Source: Trichoplax sp. H2 (lineage: Eukaryota > Placozoa > Uniplacotomia > Trichoplacea). Taken from it: 64,000 bases of DNA. The position numbers and the translations under genes are program-made. The notes below the pieces were generated by a model that was given only the letters and a program-made list of their open reading frames with translations, did no database searches and was not told where the DNA came from. The first letter of the stretch is position 1, and every line of letters begins with the position of its first letter. The stretch spans positions 1 through 64,000 of the forward strand of contig NOWV01000058.1 in the NCBI GenBank assembly GCA_003344405.1, written 5' to 3'. Of the stretch, positions 11,601 through 24,400 are shown in pieces.

Positions 11601-14600
11601 CTTTCCGCCTGACGAATGGCATAGAGCATATAATCATAACTAACAAGATAATAACTAAGGGATAGCCAGTTATGTAAGCAGTTCCACCAACCCAACCAAT
11701 TTTGTACTTGGTTGTAAATAAGACATCAACAGCACTGCGATTGTTTGGAGGATCTGGTAAAACTGATGATTGGAAAATAAAATACAAAATCGTCAAGTTA
11801 TTACTGATTTAATTAAAATTTGAATCATTTTCAAACACTTTAACATGCAATAATATCTTAGGAGGTTCAAAATTTTGGGCCATATAACTACGAATAATGT
11901 GTTAACAACACTGCCTATTGCAGTACTTAACCGATGTAATCATAATTATAAAGTCTATCATCAGTTCTATTGAATTGTATCGATATCAGAATTTCGATTA
12001 TAATTTATCCATTAAGTTCATACTAACCAACATTAAAGACATGAGCAACAGTATGTACCAAGGCAAAGAATCCGATAACAATTCCAGTCATTTTATGAAA
12101 ATCAATATGTTGATCAATTGGCAAATAAGAGCCTAAAGTCGTTGATCTAATAATGGTTAAAGTTTTCCTTAACATCAAAACCATAATAAATGTGCAATTA
12201 AAGTTTAAGCATAAGCCACAACCACGCGCTATCTTGATCCAAATATTTTTCTCTCGCTGCTGGTAAACAGCAAATCCAAATAAACCAAAATTAGTCAACC
12301 AATAAACAATCATAAATAATGTGATACTCAAGTTGTTACGAATATAACGCAAGGTTAAATAATACGGGTAAATTTGTTTTAAAGAATTTTTCTTTTTTTT
12401 CGGTGGTGGTTTAAGCCAATTGGCAGCACTAATAGTGGATAAAATTAATTTATAAGACATTCTTTCTATTTACAAGTAAATTAAACTCAATAACATATGA
12501 ATACATGTATATCATGCTACATTATTCGATCCCATATTATGTATTATACGAATATATTAAAAACTGACGATAACATTAGTTCTCATTTTTAACACCCAGC
12601 ATAACTGTATTGATCTGATTAAAGTATCCTAACTATCCTTTAAATTGTTCACAAATAGTAAAGAAATGATAAAGTAGATTCACACAAATACATCAGAAAA
12701 ATTATCCTCGGAAATACGGTAGTTGCTTTTTATCTTCCCTTAAAGTAACTACAGCGAATGTACGCATACGTTGTAATAGGGACACTGTAAGATCTCTACA
12801 TTATATATCATTTTGGCTACCGAAATTTAAAGGATAATAAATAACTTTCATACGTGTATGGAATTAAATCTACAATATAACCTAATGACGTACCTAATCG
12901 TTAAATTTTCGATGACACCAGGGTGTTTCTGTAATTCTCCTTCTAATTCTTCGTAGGTTATGGTGCCACTACCGTCAGCATCAGCACTCTCGAACAACGC
13001 CTGCGTTAATGCATTCAAGTTCGATTCACTAAATTCTAGAGAACTTTCACTTATGCAGGACTGAAGAACTGTCTTTAACTCAAAAGGATCAATAAATCCA
13101 TTACCTAATCGAGAATATTTTTAAAATAACTTCAAAATGAATTCTATAACTTTTCGAAATATTATTCCTACTAATTGCTCTTTAAATCATAACCTTATGC
13201 CCAAGCTTACTCTTTAGATAAATGGGAGCTACAGTTTAAGTATTGATAAGAAATAAGCGGAAATATTTTAAGCGTTAATCTCTGTACGTACCGTCAACAT
13301 CATAAACTTTGAACAAAAATCTTAGTTTCTCCGAATTATCGCCACTTGTTAATTTATTTAATCCGCCCATTAACTCATTCAGACTGATAGTACCACTACC
13401 ATCTTCATCAAACAGCTGAAAGAAGCGTTCTGCGAAGAAAGACTAAAGATACCAAAAAATGAATACAAAACAGTGTTGGACTAAGTATTTCTCACTTTCT
13501 AAACTGGAGTAAGGCAATGATTCAGTTTTAAATTTGAATCTATTTTATGGTGACGAATCTAGTGAAGAATTATGATATTTAATGTAAGATATATGTTTTG
13601 CTGCTTTACTTTACCTTATCTGATCAAAACTGTTTAGTAACTGACAGTCTAGCTAAAATAGGAAATTATCGTACCTCCTTAACATTCAAGGCATTTTTAA
13701 ATTCTACTATATTGATTTGCCGATCTTCACCAGCTACGGCAGCAAATTGCTGTTCAAACCAACTAAGCCATTTTGCATCTCTATCCAGACTATAATAATT
13801 AGTTTACAAGAATCAATAAATTACCCCATCTGATATTTATAACTACCTGACTTGATAACGCATAAATTATTACATCTTTTAAGATATACGCATAAAACAT
13901 GAGTTAGCAATAACTACGAGAAAAAGATGTTGTAATAGTAAAGACGTCAGTAAATGGTTTACCATGTTAACTTTTCCAAGCTTCCAACTAATTTCTGGAA
14001 AGCTACGCGGCCACTGTTATCACCATCTAGCAGGTAGAAAAATCGCTCAAGGAACTGTAATGAACATTATAAAATTAGTTAAGTATCTAATTTTCGATTT
14101 TAACCATATTGTAAAATCGAATGTGAGTAATTAAGTATCACAATGACAAAGTCAATAATCTCTAGTTTTTAAGAACGAGAAATTTATTTCGAAAATAGTT
14201 TTAACCTTACCCCTCTGCTAGTAATCGCTTTTTTGAACTGGCTGTGATCAATATTTTCGTCATCATCACAGACTGCTGTGAAGGAATTCTTAAACCATTC
14301 TAATTTCTTCTTTCGACTATAAATTTACATGGAAATAAAATGGAATACGGGTTAAATTTAATGATTAATGGTATCAATGGTAATGAGATTTTTCAGCGTA
14401 AGCAATAACAAAACCAAAGGAAGAAATGATTGATCTAACTAAATTAATTTGTCTCATTAGCAAACTCAGTATGGTAAAACTTGACGTTCGCTTTATAACG
14501 AACACCTTAAACCTAAATGTTATTATTACCGGTGTAAAAAGTAAAAATGGATCAGAGGCGACTATTACTAGTCTATTAGTACCGGCACCGAATTAAAAGG

Positions 14601-17600
14601 TTTAGACTCCTTGTCAATATTAAAATTTTCTCTACAATTATAGGTAAATATTCTGTTTAATTACAATATTAACAGGATGCTGTAGATCAGTATGTACAGT
14701 AAATAACCGAAATTTTATTAAAATATGAAGGAAAAATGGCGTTAGTAGTCAAAATAATTTTGTTCATGTCGAAATGACGGCAAATATGATAATTGAATTG
14801 ATAGAGGATGTGAGTACCATTGAAATTTGTACACATTAGCATAATAAGTGATTGTAGTGCTGTCGAGAGAACTGCGTGTATAGATAGATATACTTATAGG
14901 ACGGGGCAGGATATTAGATTGCGACAAGAAATAATATTTAATAACATACAGTACTATTAACTAGTCACTGCTTAAATGCTAGCAAATAGTGGTATTGTAT
15001 TAAATCCGAAAAGCATTTCCCGTATTGTCAAACACCATTTGAGGAAACTTTTAACATAATATTAATGCATTTAATTTTCATTTAAAATTGACTGTTAGCT
15101 ATAAAGTAAGCAAGTATTTCATTCATGAAATTTCTAGATATCATAAGATTTTTCACTATTATTGGAGTCAAGGCCTCAAAAATACCAGATTGAATGTACA
15201 CTATTATCAGCGATATGCTATCAAAGATTAATTATTTTTAATGCTGCTTAATATTATGCTGTACTAAGATTACGCATAGCAAATATTGCTATAATTCTTT
15301 AAAAGTAGTTAATGAATGGATATCCGAATTATTTATGAAAGTGCATAATAAATTTAAGTACCGAGCCAGCTCTTTACGTATCATCGATAGCAGCAGCATA
15401 TCCAATTTACTACACTCAATATTACGTACTGGTAATTAGTAAAAATCTTTTTTTAACGTATAACATTATTCAATGGATGCAATAGCAACAAGCCGATTAC
15501 ACTTAACGTAGAATATAACCTTATCAGAAAATATTAAATTTAAAATTATTCATGACTCAACTTAAGCCTATTTTCTAGCAGCTTTGGGTAGAACGAGTGT
15601 TTATGTTACTTCTAAAATTCGAACCCCGGCTATTATGTGTAATAACCATGTATAAAATCTCTCTTAATATGACTAAGATTACACTTAAAACATTGGCATA
15701 GCCGGTTAATGCTGGAAATTCTTATGTTTTACTCTTAATGTGAACTTTAGCCAGATGATTTATATTCGTCTATAGTAATAATTAAAGACTATTACTTGGT
15801 CATTACAATAACTCAACTTATCCCTGTTTTCTAACAGCTTTACGTAGAATAATGTGGAACGTTATGTTTATGATCCGATAAATATACATCGTAATTATTT
15901 TAAAGGAACGATTTTTCAGCTAAAAAACGGATAGAGTTGAGATCTGATAACAGTTTTTCCGGTAGATTTTAATTGTGGTATTAATATAAATCGATGCCAT
16001 AAAGGAAGAATTTGGCGTCATTAGGCTATTTCTTCATCAATTCGTAAAATGAGATCGTAGATCTAATTATTTCTAATTTTCTGTAGTCACTCAATTTTAA
16101 CAACTTCAGTCATAAACAAATAATTTGAGAACAATAAAAACTGTTATTGTATTTTCTTCTTAATTTATATTTATGCCTTCATTAAAACAAAATCTTTGAA
16201 GATTTATTAGATACTCTACCGACAAGTGCGACAAGCAATTTCTAACTGCATTACTAGGTAGTTCTATTTACAGTATACCATTCAGCTATGCCCCTCTAGC
16301 TATTTATTCCGATATAATATCATCATTAACTCTATCCAATTAGGTAAACAACAACTATTCATTTAAATTCATAGAATATTCATCCTCAAAGTCATAGAAT
16401 TCCTATTCTCATCATGTATAATTGACTTTTTACCACTATCTTGTGTAAAATAATAGCACAACACAAAGAAGTTCAAGGGATAAAATAGGTGAAGAATTGA
16501 AATATTGCTGATAGCAAAGTAGCATCTTTCATTCTAAAGAGGGAAAGATAATAAAGAAATATATTCGCTCCTTTTCGCCTAAAGTAGCCGCATTAATTTA
16601 TAAATAAGCTTCCGAAACAATATTAAGAAATATTGAAGTACAACTACCGATCATGACTAAGAATTAAATACACCTTCATAAACTCCTCAGTCGTAACGAT
16701 AATGGCTGAGATCTAACTTTTATCGGTGCATACCAATGTCAAGCAGCATTCAATTTATCAGTAACAGACGATAATTCATGTATTTCTAAGCAAACCTAAT
16801 ATCTATTAAAGTTAATAGATATTCCAATAAACTGATATAACAAAGGTTGCTTTATGACTGCAAGAGATATTTTTAACTGGATTCATCAAATTGATATTAA
16901 GTTAACCTAAGTCTTAATGTGACTTTAACAAAGATCTTTTTATATAGCTAGAATAGATACCATGATCGATTTTGATGAAGAGCGACGTGATCTTTTGCAA
17001 GAACTAATAAGTATTATCACTGGATGTAATATAATACTTATGTAATTATACTTAACGAGGTTAAGCTAATTCAGGTAGCTCAAGATCAAATGAAGATATT
17101 TATAAACTAGAAGAAATCTATCATATCGTTTTATAACACAGGATCCTTAAATCAAATAATAAAATATTCGTACAAAATTGACAAAGAAACGTATAACTTG
17201 TCATTCTTTAAATAAACTTTATCAAAAGTGCTGATTTATCCAAGCTGTTATCCGCTACACTATAGAAAGCATAACTCAATGTACTTTATTCAATTTTATC
17301 ACGGACCTACTAATCCGTAGACTATTTCCGATCATTCTGTGTCTTGTAGCAAAGGTAATAACTATCTAATCAGTTTTGATCATGAATACAGTATCGCTAT
17401 GATTAAAATAAATTTTATCGCTATTGTATTTCTGAATAAGCCACTAACTTAGACTTCATAATATCTATTTTTCAAGAATTACATGATTTGGTTTGATAGT
17501 TTAGACACGATCTAAACTGCTACGTCATCCAACTTTTTACATCTTATCCTTTAAAGAATGTGATGCGTTGAATTCAAAATGTTTAAAATATATTCAATTC

Positions 17601-20600
17601 TTCTGTGTAGTACTTGCATAGTAATATCAATATACGGTAGTAGGATTTATAAATTGATATTTCTGTAATGAACAGGCTCATATTATAAATTATACTATTA
17701 ACCAACTATCAAATAAAAGTAAATGTAATAGCTACGAAATTTTGTTTCATAATAGACAATCATTTATCTTTCAGGGTTAATTACTAAATATCGAAAGAGA
17801 TTGCATATGTAAAATGATAGGACGATAAAGGCCATTCGAAAAGTTTAAAATAAATTTAGAGCTTGTTTTTTTTTTGACACGCTACTCAAATAACCTCTAG
17901 TAATATAACAAAGTAGCCATAAAGATAAATGGAATATTTTCAGAAAACTATTATATTAAAATGAAATCAGGTCACATATTAATCACAATAGCTTCAGGTG
18001 GTAAATTTGCTAGAGAAAAAATATATTTAGGTATAATTTCAGCTTTACTTTGATAAAACATTGATTTTAAGACCTAACATGGTAATCAATGTTATCGGAT
18101 TTTGGATCATTGTTATTTCCTATTTCCAATAACTATCCTTAAATTAGCTTTTGATGTAGATAATCAAAATTTTTACCGTTACCTTGAACTACAGAAGAAT
18201 AAGGGATTGTTGTGTAAGGGCAGTCAACTTTGAAAATAGGTTAGATATTTAAGACATTGCCCCACAATAGTAGTAATAAATTGTAAATGGGAGAAAAAAA
18301 TAATCATTCCAAATAAAAATTACTTTAGGTATTATATCACTATGATGACGACACAGCCTCAAGTAAGAAAGAAGGCACCCACGTAGACAGATGGCAGCAT
18401 TACTATTACAATGTAAAATGGTTCATTAAGATTTGGATTAAGTAGAGAGGCAAAAACACCCCTGCATGCCTATTACTTTCCTTTTTACTAGTATAACGGA
18501 TTTACTATTAAATCTGAAAATTATCTCCTATCACTTCTACTAAACATCTCTTATGATTAGAAAAATCTGCTACTAGGCTTAATCATCGATTGCTCTCATA
18601 ACATAATGTAGGGATAAGAATGATTCAGATCCTTAGTTAAGCCAGATGTAATAGTAACAGAAGAAAAAAAAGAACTGCCTCATAGCGGAGTAATACAAAA
18701 AAGGTTTACTAGAACTGAATATCTTCAGCACAGGGTCAACTGGCAGCTCTAATAGTACCGTACCTTTTTAAATAAGATACCCAGCGATTATGTTAATCTG
18801 TAATACCTAGGTTCAATCTATTCTCAAATTGAACTAGGGATGTAAGCTAAAATGATTTTTGTGACAAACTGAAATCTTGTCATCTCTACTATTTACGACA
18901 CTTTCTACATTAATTAATTAAGAAATGGCGTATTTATTATTATTATTTAAAGAGATGTTGACAACAACATTATTAGATCTATCTGGAAATTAATTTAATT
19001 ACTGTATTCTACTTCCATTAGAAATTATTCTAGTGATTTAATTCATTATGATGTTTTATAATAAAAAAATAACGATGACCTATTTGTAACGCGCGTCAAC
19101 AGGGTAGTTTTATGTCAGCATTCGAGATCTTTCCGAAGCAATTAGCCCACCTACATATTCAAATTATTAGTTACGTAACAAATGCCGCGAAAATGTACGT
19201 AATGTAAAATGAATCATTAACTTGGTATGAAAAAAGATTGTGTTAGCTATTCAAGATATCTTATAGCTATAACATAGCACTAATTCGATATAAACTCCAA
19301 ATGAATAGCTCCCAGTTTAAATTGTAGTGTCGAGTATGAAACTTTGAGTAATGATGGATATTACATTCGAATTTAATATCAAAAATGCTAATCCAATCTA
19401 AATAGACTGCCATCATAATCATTAAAGCACTTTATAATGATCAATAAAAGTAAATATCAAGCAATTAGTGTGACAATTAGATACATATCAAATAGATCGG
19501 TGAAACAACAGATGACTTATTAATTTCTATTTTTTGCCTCATTTTCACCACAATTTAAATGATGCCCTAAACGACATTTAATCAATTGAATTTTCTCTAT
19601 TTATGTATAAAATGATCTAACCTTAGCTCCTACTAGAGAATACTCCGATTATCTTTGTAATCGCGTTACAAACGATATTAAGTTTAAGAAACTTACTCTG
19701 TCAACTTTGCAATTCCTCCAATGACCTCTTGTAAAGTAACGGTCTTGTTACCATCTGATGCAAACATTCGAAATAATTGATGAGAAAACCCCTAAAAGTA
19801 ACATATAATGTGTTACACATCATCTACGAATTCTTTAACTGAGTAATCTAAATTATATTGTTAAACGTACTTTTCATATTTATTTGCATTTAGTCAATAA
19901 CGTAAAGTAATACATCATAATGAAAAATGAACATTGCGAATGTATTCTATCGATAGAGAATCGTACAGTGTCAGAACTATCCTATCACGCAAGTAAAATA
20001 TACACCAAAAGTACAGATATTATAGGCTTAACAATATTTTTTAATATTCGGAATAGTATGCTTGCCACATTTAGCCATTATGGGCCAGTAAGGGGATGAT
20101 ATTATAAGGTGAAAAATACTTTATTTTACGAACGTAAGCTGAGATAATAAAAAGTATAATCAAGTTCATCCTTGGATGAGGTAATGTTCAGTGCTGCTAT
20201 AGATTTAAACTTTTTCTCAAGCAATACCTTTCCTTTATCGTATCTTGATAGTACAATAAAGGTTATATAGTACAACTGTAATATTAAAATGTAGTACATT
20301 TATTACCTATCATATAGTATAGAGGTACAAAGCAATATTAGATTATCTCAATTTCCATTAATATCGTTTAGTATTACAATAGTTACTGTATCTGAAATTT
20401 GATCAAAAAAATAAGTTTGGTTTAGATTTGTGGCATTAATGTCCAAAAAGTCTTAATTTAGATCATTAGCAGCGAGTAATAAACTACATAAATGCCAAGT
20501 ACATAGGAATATGATTAATTCATCATTTTGTTATTTGCCTTTTAATACGCGTATTAGAATTAAAAATCAACCGTCACGCGGATTAAATTAAACAACACTT

Positions 20601-21452
20601 TAAACTCTAAAGTAAATATGCCTCTAAAGCAATTATTTATATATAGCGAAAAATAGTTCGAGGTCTAGAGTAGTATATGGATACTATAATTTTATCACGT
20701 ATTGATGTTGCAGTTGGTTACCTGTCATGCAAACTATAATTTTATCACTTATTGATGTTGCAGTTGGTTATCTGTACATAGATTTTTCAACTAGGCTGCA
20801 ATTTGTAATTATTTTCTTAGAAGAAACTGTATCCGAATCAAAAATAATCCGGAAGCGAGACGATAGCTTTGCTACTAAAGCTATCGATAAATAAAACAGG
20901 TCAAAGTAAACTTAATGGCAACTTTTAAATATTATACACGAGTAATATAACAAGTCATTTGCCAGCACAAGTGCTGATCGAAGATGATGATACCAACTAA
21001 TTCTAGGGAATCTGTAATGTAATATTCTATCACTTCTTGACGTTAACACGTCATAGAAAATCATCTCCAAGTCAACCAATAAGCATTACCAAAGTTCCCT
21101 ATCATATTACTATTATGCTATTACTTTATAAATAGCATTAAAAAATGACTAATATCATACCAATGGATTAGCTTACCTCCAGTTCCAGTCCAGCTTTTTT
21201 AAATTGACGAATGGTAAGACGATCATTTTTAGCATATTTCACCAAATTATTGGCAAACCATTCTATAGCTGGGACTTTGAAGTCAATAGAAAATTGCTTT
21301 TTTGAGCCTAGCCTACTTAATGTAGATCTTAAACTCATATTGCTAGGACCTCGAACTACTCTCTTCTTGGGTGTATTTATTATTTCCCTATCGAGATTAG
21401 ATGATGATTCAGGATTAAGAGGTTGAACGGATGCCGATCTTTTCAAATACAT
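8623..21452 (-). CDS. NOX5: NADPH oxidase 5 (Ca2+-regulated), 15 exons, 1252 aa
   Basis: Membrane flavocytochrome that passes electrons from NADPH through FAD and two hemes to oxygen, making superoxide, switched by Ca2+ at EF-hands. Exons (minus order): 21452-21177, 19791-19697, 14316-14211, 14054-13963, 13789-13675, 13442-13292, 13104-12894, 12428-12028, 11762-11590, 11506-11315, 11111-10851, 10720-9647, 9504-9292, 9103-8837, 8754-8623; frame holds throughout. Three canonical EF loops lie at D240-E251, D276-E287 and D320-E331, after degenerate EF-like pairs. The ferric-reductase membrane domain (about 350-600) carries the heme ligands His460/His474 and His546/His559, spaced 14 and 13 as in NOX2. 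HPFTISSA (638-645) binds FAD; GPYG (1054-1057), GAGIGVTPF (1073-1081) and FFCG (1225-1228) form the NADPH site; the protein ends in ENF. Similarity to human NOX5 is strong along the core. Residues 692-1049 are a lineage insert. Upstream non-coding exons are possible. Confidence 0.96.
9647..10720 (-). other. NOX5: NOX5 exon 12: 358-residue Ser/Pro-rich insert
   Basis: A single phase-0 exon between the FAD-binding exon (10851-11111) and the first NADPH-binding exon (9292-9504). It codes for low-complexity, probably disordered sequence. Protein residues 843-902 hold repeated PSPx/SP/TP motifs (PSPAHS, APSPVH, APSPVA, QPSPAQ, GPSPVA), candidate proline-directed phosphorylation sites. Basic clusters lie near KVRRTRSE and at the end (FQRRRSARKS). 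Human NOX5 has only a short linker of a few dozen residues here, with a basic phosphorylated stretch that the C-terminal cluster may match. Confidence 0.9.
14317..19696 (-). other. NOX5 intron 2 (5.4 kb)
   Basis: The largest intron of the gene lies between the exons for EF module 1 and EF module 2. I find no exon of another gene in it. It contains a weak diverged repeat pair (about 15546-15600 and 15808-15860, sharing ACTCAACTTA...TTTTCTA.CAGCTTT). The remainder is AT-rich sequence without recognisable content. Confidence 0.75.
20683..20775. repeat. Two-copy 43-bp tandem repeat in NOX5 intron 1
   Basis: Bases 20683-20725 and 20733-20775 match at all but a couple of positions, with a period of 50 bp. 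Shared core: ATTGATGTTGCAGTTGGTTA. Confidence 0.85.
20861..20886. repeat. Short perfect hairpin in NOX5 intron 1
   Basis: A 10-bp stem (CGATAGCTTT with AAAGCTATCG) around a 6-base loop, GCTACT. No function is evident. Confidence 0.7.
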
Positions 21453-24400
21453 TATGTAATCCAGGCACTTATGATGTAATCAAGATAGAGCAATTGAAAA
21501 ACTATTGACTACTGAAGATAGACAAATACGATGTAGAAACAGCATATTACAAAATTGATGACAATTGTTAAATAGAAAAATGGTTGGTAAAAGCAGATTC
21601 GGCGAGACGAATACCCAATGATAGCCATAGCCAATTTTAAATCATAGTGATAATAAGGAAAAAATAGAAAAAAATAAAATTAATACGGCAAAATTATTAG
21701 ATTAACTTACTCCTAAAGATGACTTGCAATGCCATCCGGTAATCTCCAACAAAATATACTGATATTCCAAATGTAAACAACTTAAAAGTAGAAAAGTTGT
21801 TGAAGATGATAATGGGCAATTAACAAAATGACGTGGAAATATTCAGAAGCAATCGAATTGTCAGCAGCATCAAGGTTTTTATGAAAACTCTTCCTATTGA
21901 GACTATCGAGATAGGTAAACTGCAAAAGGATCGACTTTGAAATGGCAATTGAATCAAAGAAATACCATGATATAATATAAGGGTCATATGTTTGAATAAA
22001 GGCAGCGAATAGTAAATATTCTAACGTCCTGACTATTGATGGTTCTATATCAAGTTGACTAAGATCACTTCTTCCTTAGTACTAGCTAGAATGATAATGA
22101 CTATATGATTATAGCCAATGTTATGATTAATGGAAATCGATGGCAATACAATTCAATATTTTCAATATTCCGATGATGACGGAGTTATTTTTACGTGAAC
22201 TAGCATTTCAAGACAGAGTAGGAACAATCTAAGACGAACAATACATCAAACAATTTTGAACAAGGACTTCAATTAATGTCAACAAGGCATGTATTCTATC
22301 AATAGTAACAACTTGTGACATGATAAAGTTCAATAATTCGATAAAAGCCCTCCCTAAGGAAAATCGATGGGATGACGTTGAATATCCTGATCATAGCATG
22401 CATAGCAAGGCTAGAATAGAGAGCAGTCAAAGGACAACATTTTTTGTTACTGATGATCAATGACTCGGTTAAATGAAGGATCAATGCAATCCTATCTAAC
22501 ATGAACCAACCATATCTAATAATAGAACAATAAATTAACTCAATCTATTGTTGCAATATAAGCAAACAATTTGAAATTGATTCAATGAAGTTACAAAGAG
22601 AAATTGAGTCAAGATTGTTATTCTGACTTCATTTCACCAACAGAAGGTATTTCAACGATCTAAAGAAATAGACAATCAAGCATATGATATCCATTTTGTC
22701 TGGTTTTCTATTGTCCTATCTGTAAATATAGACTTTATTCAAGTTGAAGTTAATGCGGCACTATAATTTGATGTATTAAATACCTGAATTATATACTGTA
22801 AGTCATCAAGTCAAACAAGAAACAATAACTCTTTAACGAGAGGCGATAGCAGTTCCAAAGATCATCCTTAGTGATTTTTGATCTTGTCAATTGACTTGGA
22901 TAATAAATTGGCGATTTAATAGATGAGATGGTAAATTCATTTTATCTGCCCATGAAAAATTTCTAAGTATTTATAACCTCATTGATTACAGACTGCTTGT
23001 CATTAAAAGGAAAATGAGATCGAGACAAGTCAATACGGGATTATTTTCATTAATTTTTTTATCCATCATTTAGAGATATAATACAAAATTAAAAATCAGA
23101 CTAGTTCAAGTTGCAGTAAATCTAGCTCAATCCTTTGTTGTTTCATTAATGCACTATAAATCAAATAGATATCCTTGAACTAGTCTCAATCGTAGGCCTT
23201 GTACAGCTACATCGGATCACAATCATCTTCCCTATTCCTCTTGGTAGCGATATCACGTATATAAAATGCTTTGTTTCTAAGTTAGCAGCACAGTTTTGAT
23301 TACAGAAAAACTCCAATTTATCAATATCATCAACATTAGTCTACGTAATGATATAGCAAACAGAAAATAATCTATTCTTGTTAGCTTGATTAAGTATACA
23401 CTATCTCTATTTTTAAAGCCTATCTCATATAACCTTCTGGTCCTCTATTACATAACCATTTATAGACGACTCAATTTTAATTCACTTTACAAACTAGTGC
23501 TAGAAAATAGAAAAAGAGGGCTGTTCAGATAAGATCAAGATTTAAACTATAGAAAGAATAGTCATGCGCTATTTTATTAAAATCCTATGCGTATACATAA
23601 ATATAGAAATTTCGGGAAACTTTCATGTGTCGTAACATTATGTTTTTGAGTGGTCAAATTTTTTATTTAAAGTTGAACAGTACCCGCCACTAATATTAAT
23701 CTGCTGTCATCCCTTAACCGCGATAAAGTTTAAATTCACTCCCTAAAAATCGATTCAACGATTATTATTCTATTTCTTATATTTATAAATAATCAATTTC
23801 TTTTATAGCCTGCCAACGCCTGTATCAACCGATATTATAAATACGCGTAACTTGTAATGCACTAATAAAAAGTCAGACTTTATTCATCTATTATTGACGA
23901 CTAATTATTATAACTAATTTAATAAATAATTTCATCAAAAGAATTACAAAATATTTTAATTCGAAAGAAATTTATTAATGAATATATCACCTTTTATGTT
24001 TATATAGCATTATTGTACCATAACAACTTAGACAACATAAAAACGTTAGTATAGCATCCAGTAAAATCCTTTAAGCTGATCACTATGAATTAAAAATTTG
24101 TTTCGCGGTTATCTAACTTCTGAGGATAGAAATTTTTAAAACTCGGTGATTGATTCTAACAGGTTCAAATTAAATTTAAACATTAAAAACGATTTTATAT
24201 AAATATTCAGTAGCTCTGTGGATATGCTGGAGTGATTGTCTAAATTTCAAGTATTTCATTTAGAGAGAAATGTTGCCTGTTCATCATATTATCCTATTTC
24301 AGGATTCAATTCTTAGTTTTGGATATTCATACCACTATCAATTTAAATATGCTAAAATATATAATAGATGGATATGCCTTGTAATTTGAATAATTTTACA

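Noticed and set aside
11826-11930. Possible extra NOX5 exon between exons 8 and 9
   Set aside because: A readable minus-strand frame exists, but joining exon 8 directly to 11762 restores the family sequence (HVFNVVLPDPP...) with correct phase.
15605-15630. T-loop-like TTCGAACCCC string suggesting a tRNA
   Set aside because: The T-stem would not pair on either strand and no matching acceptor stem or A box was found at the right distance.
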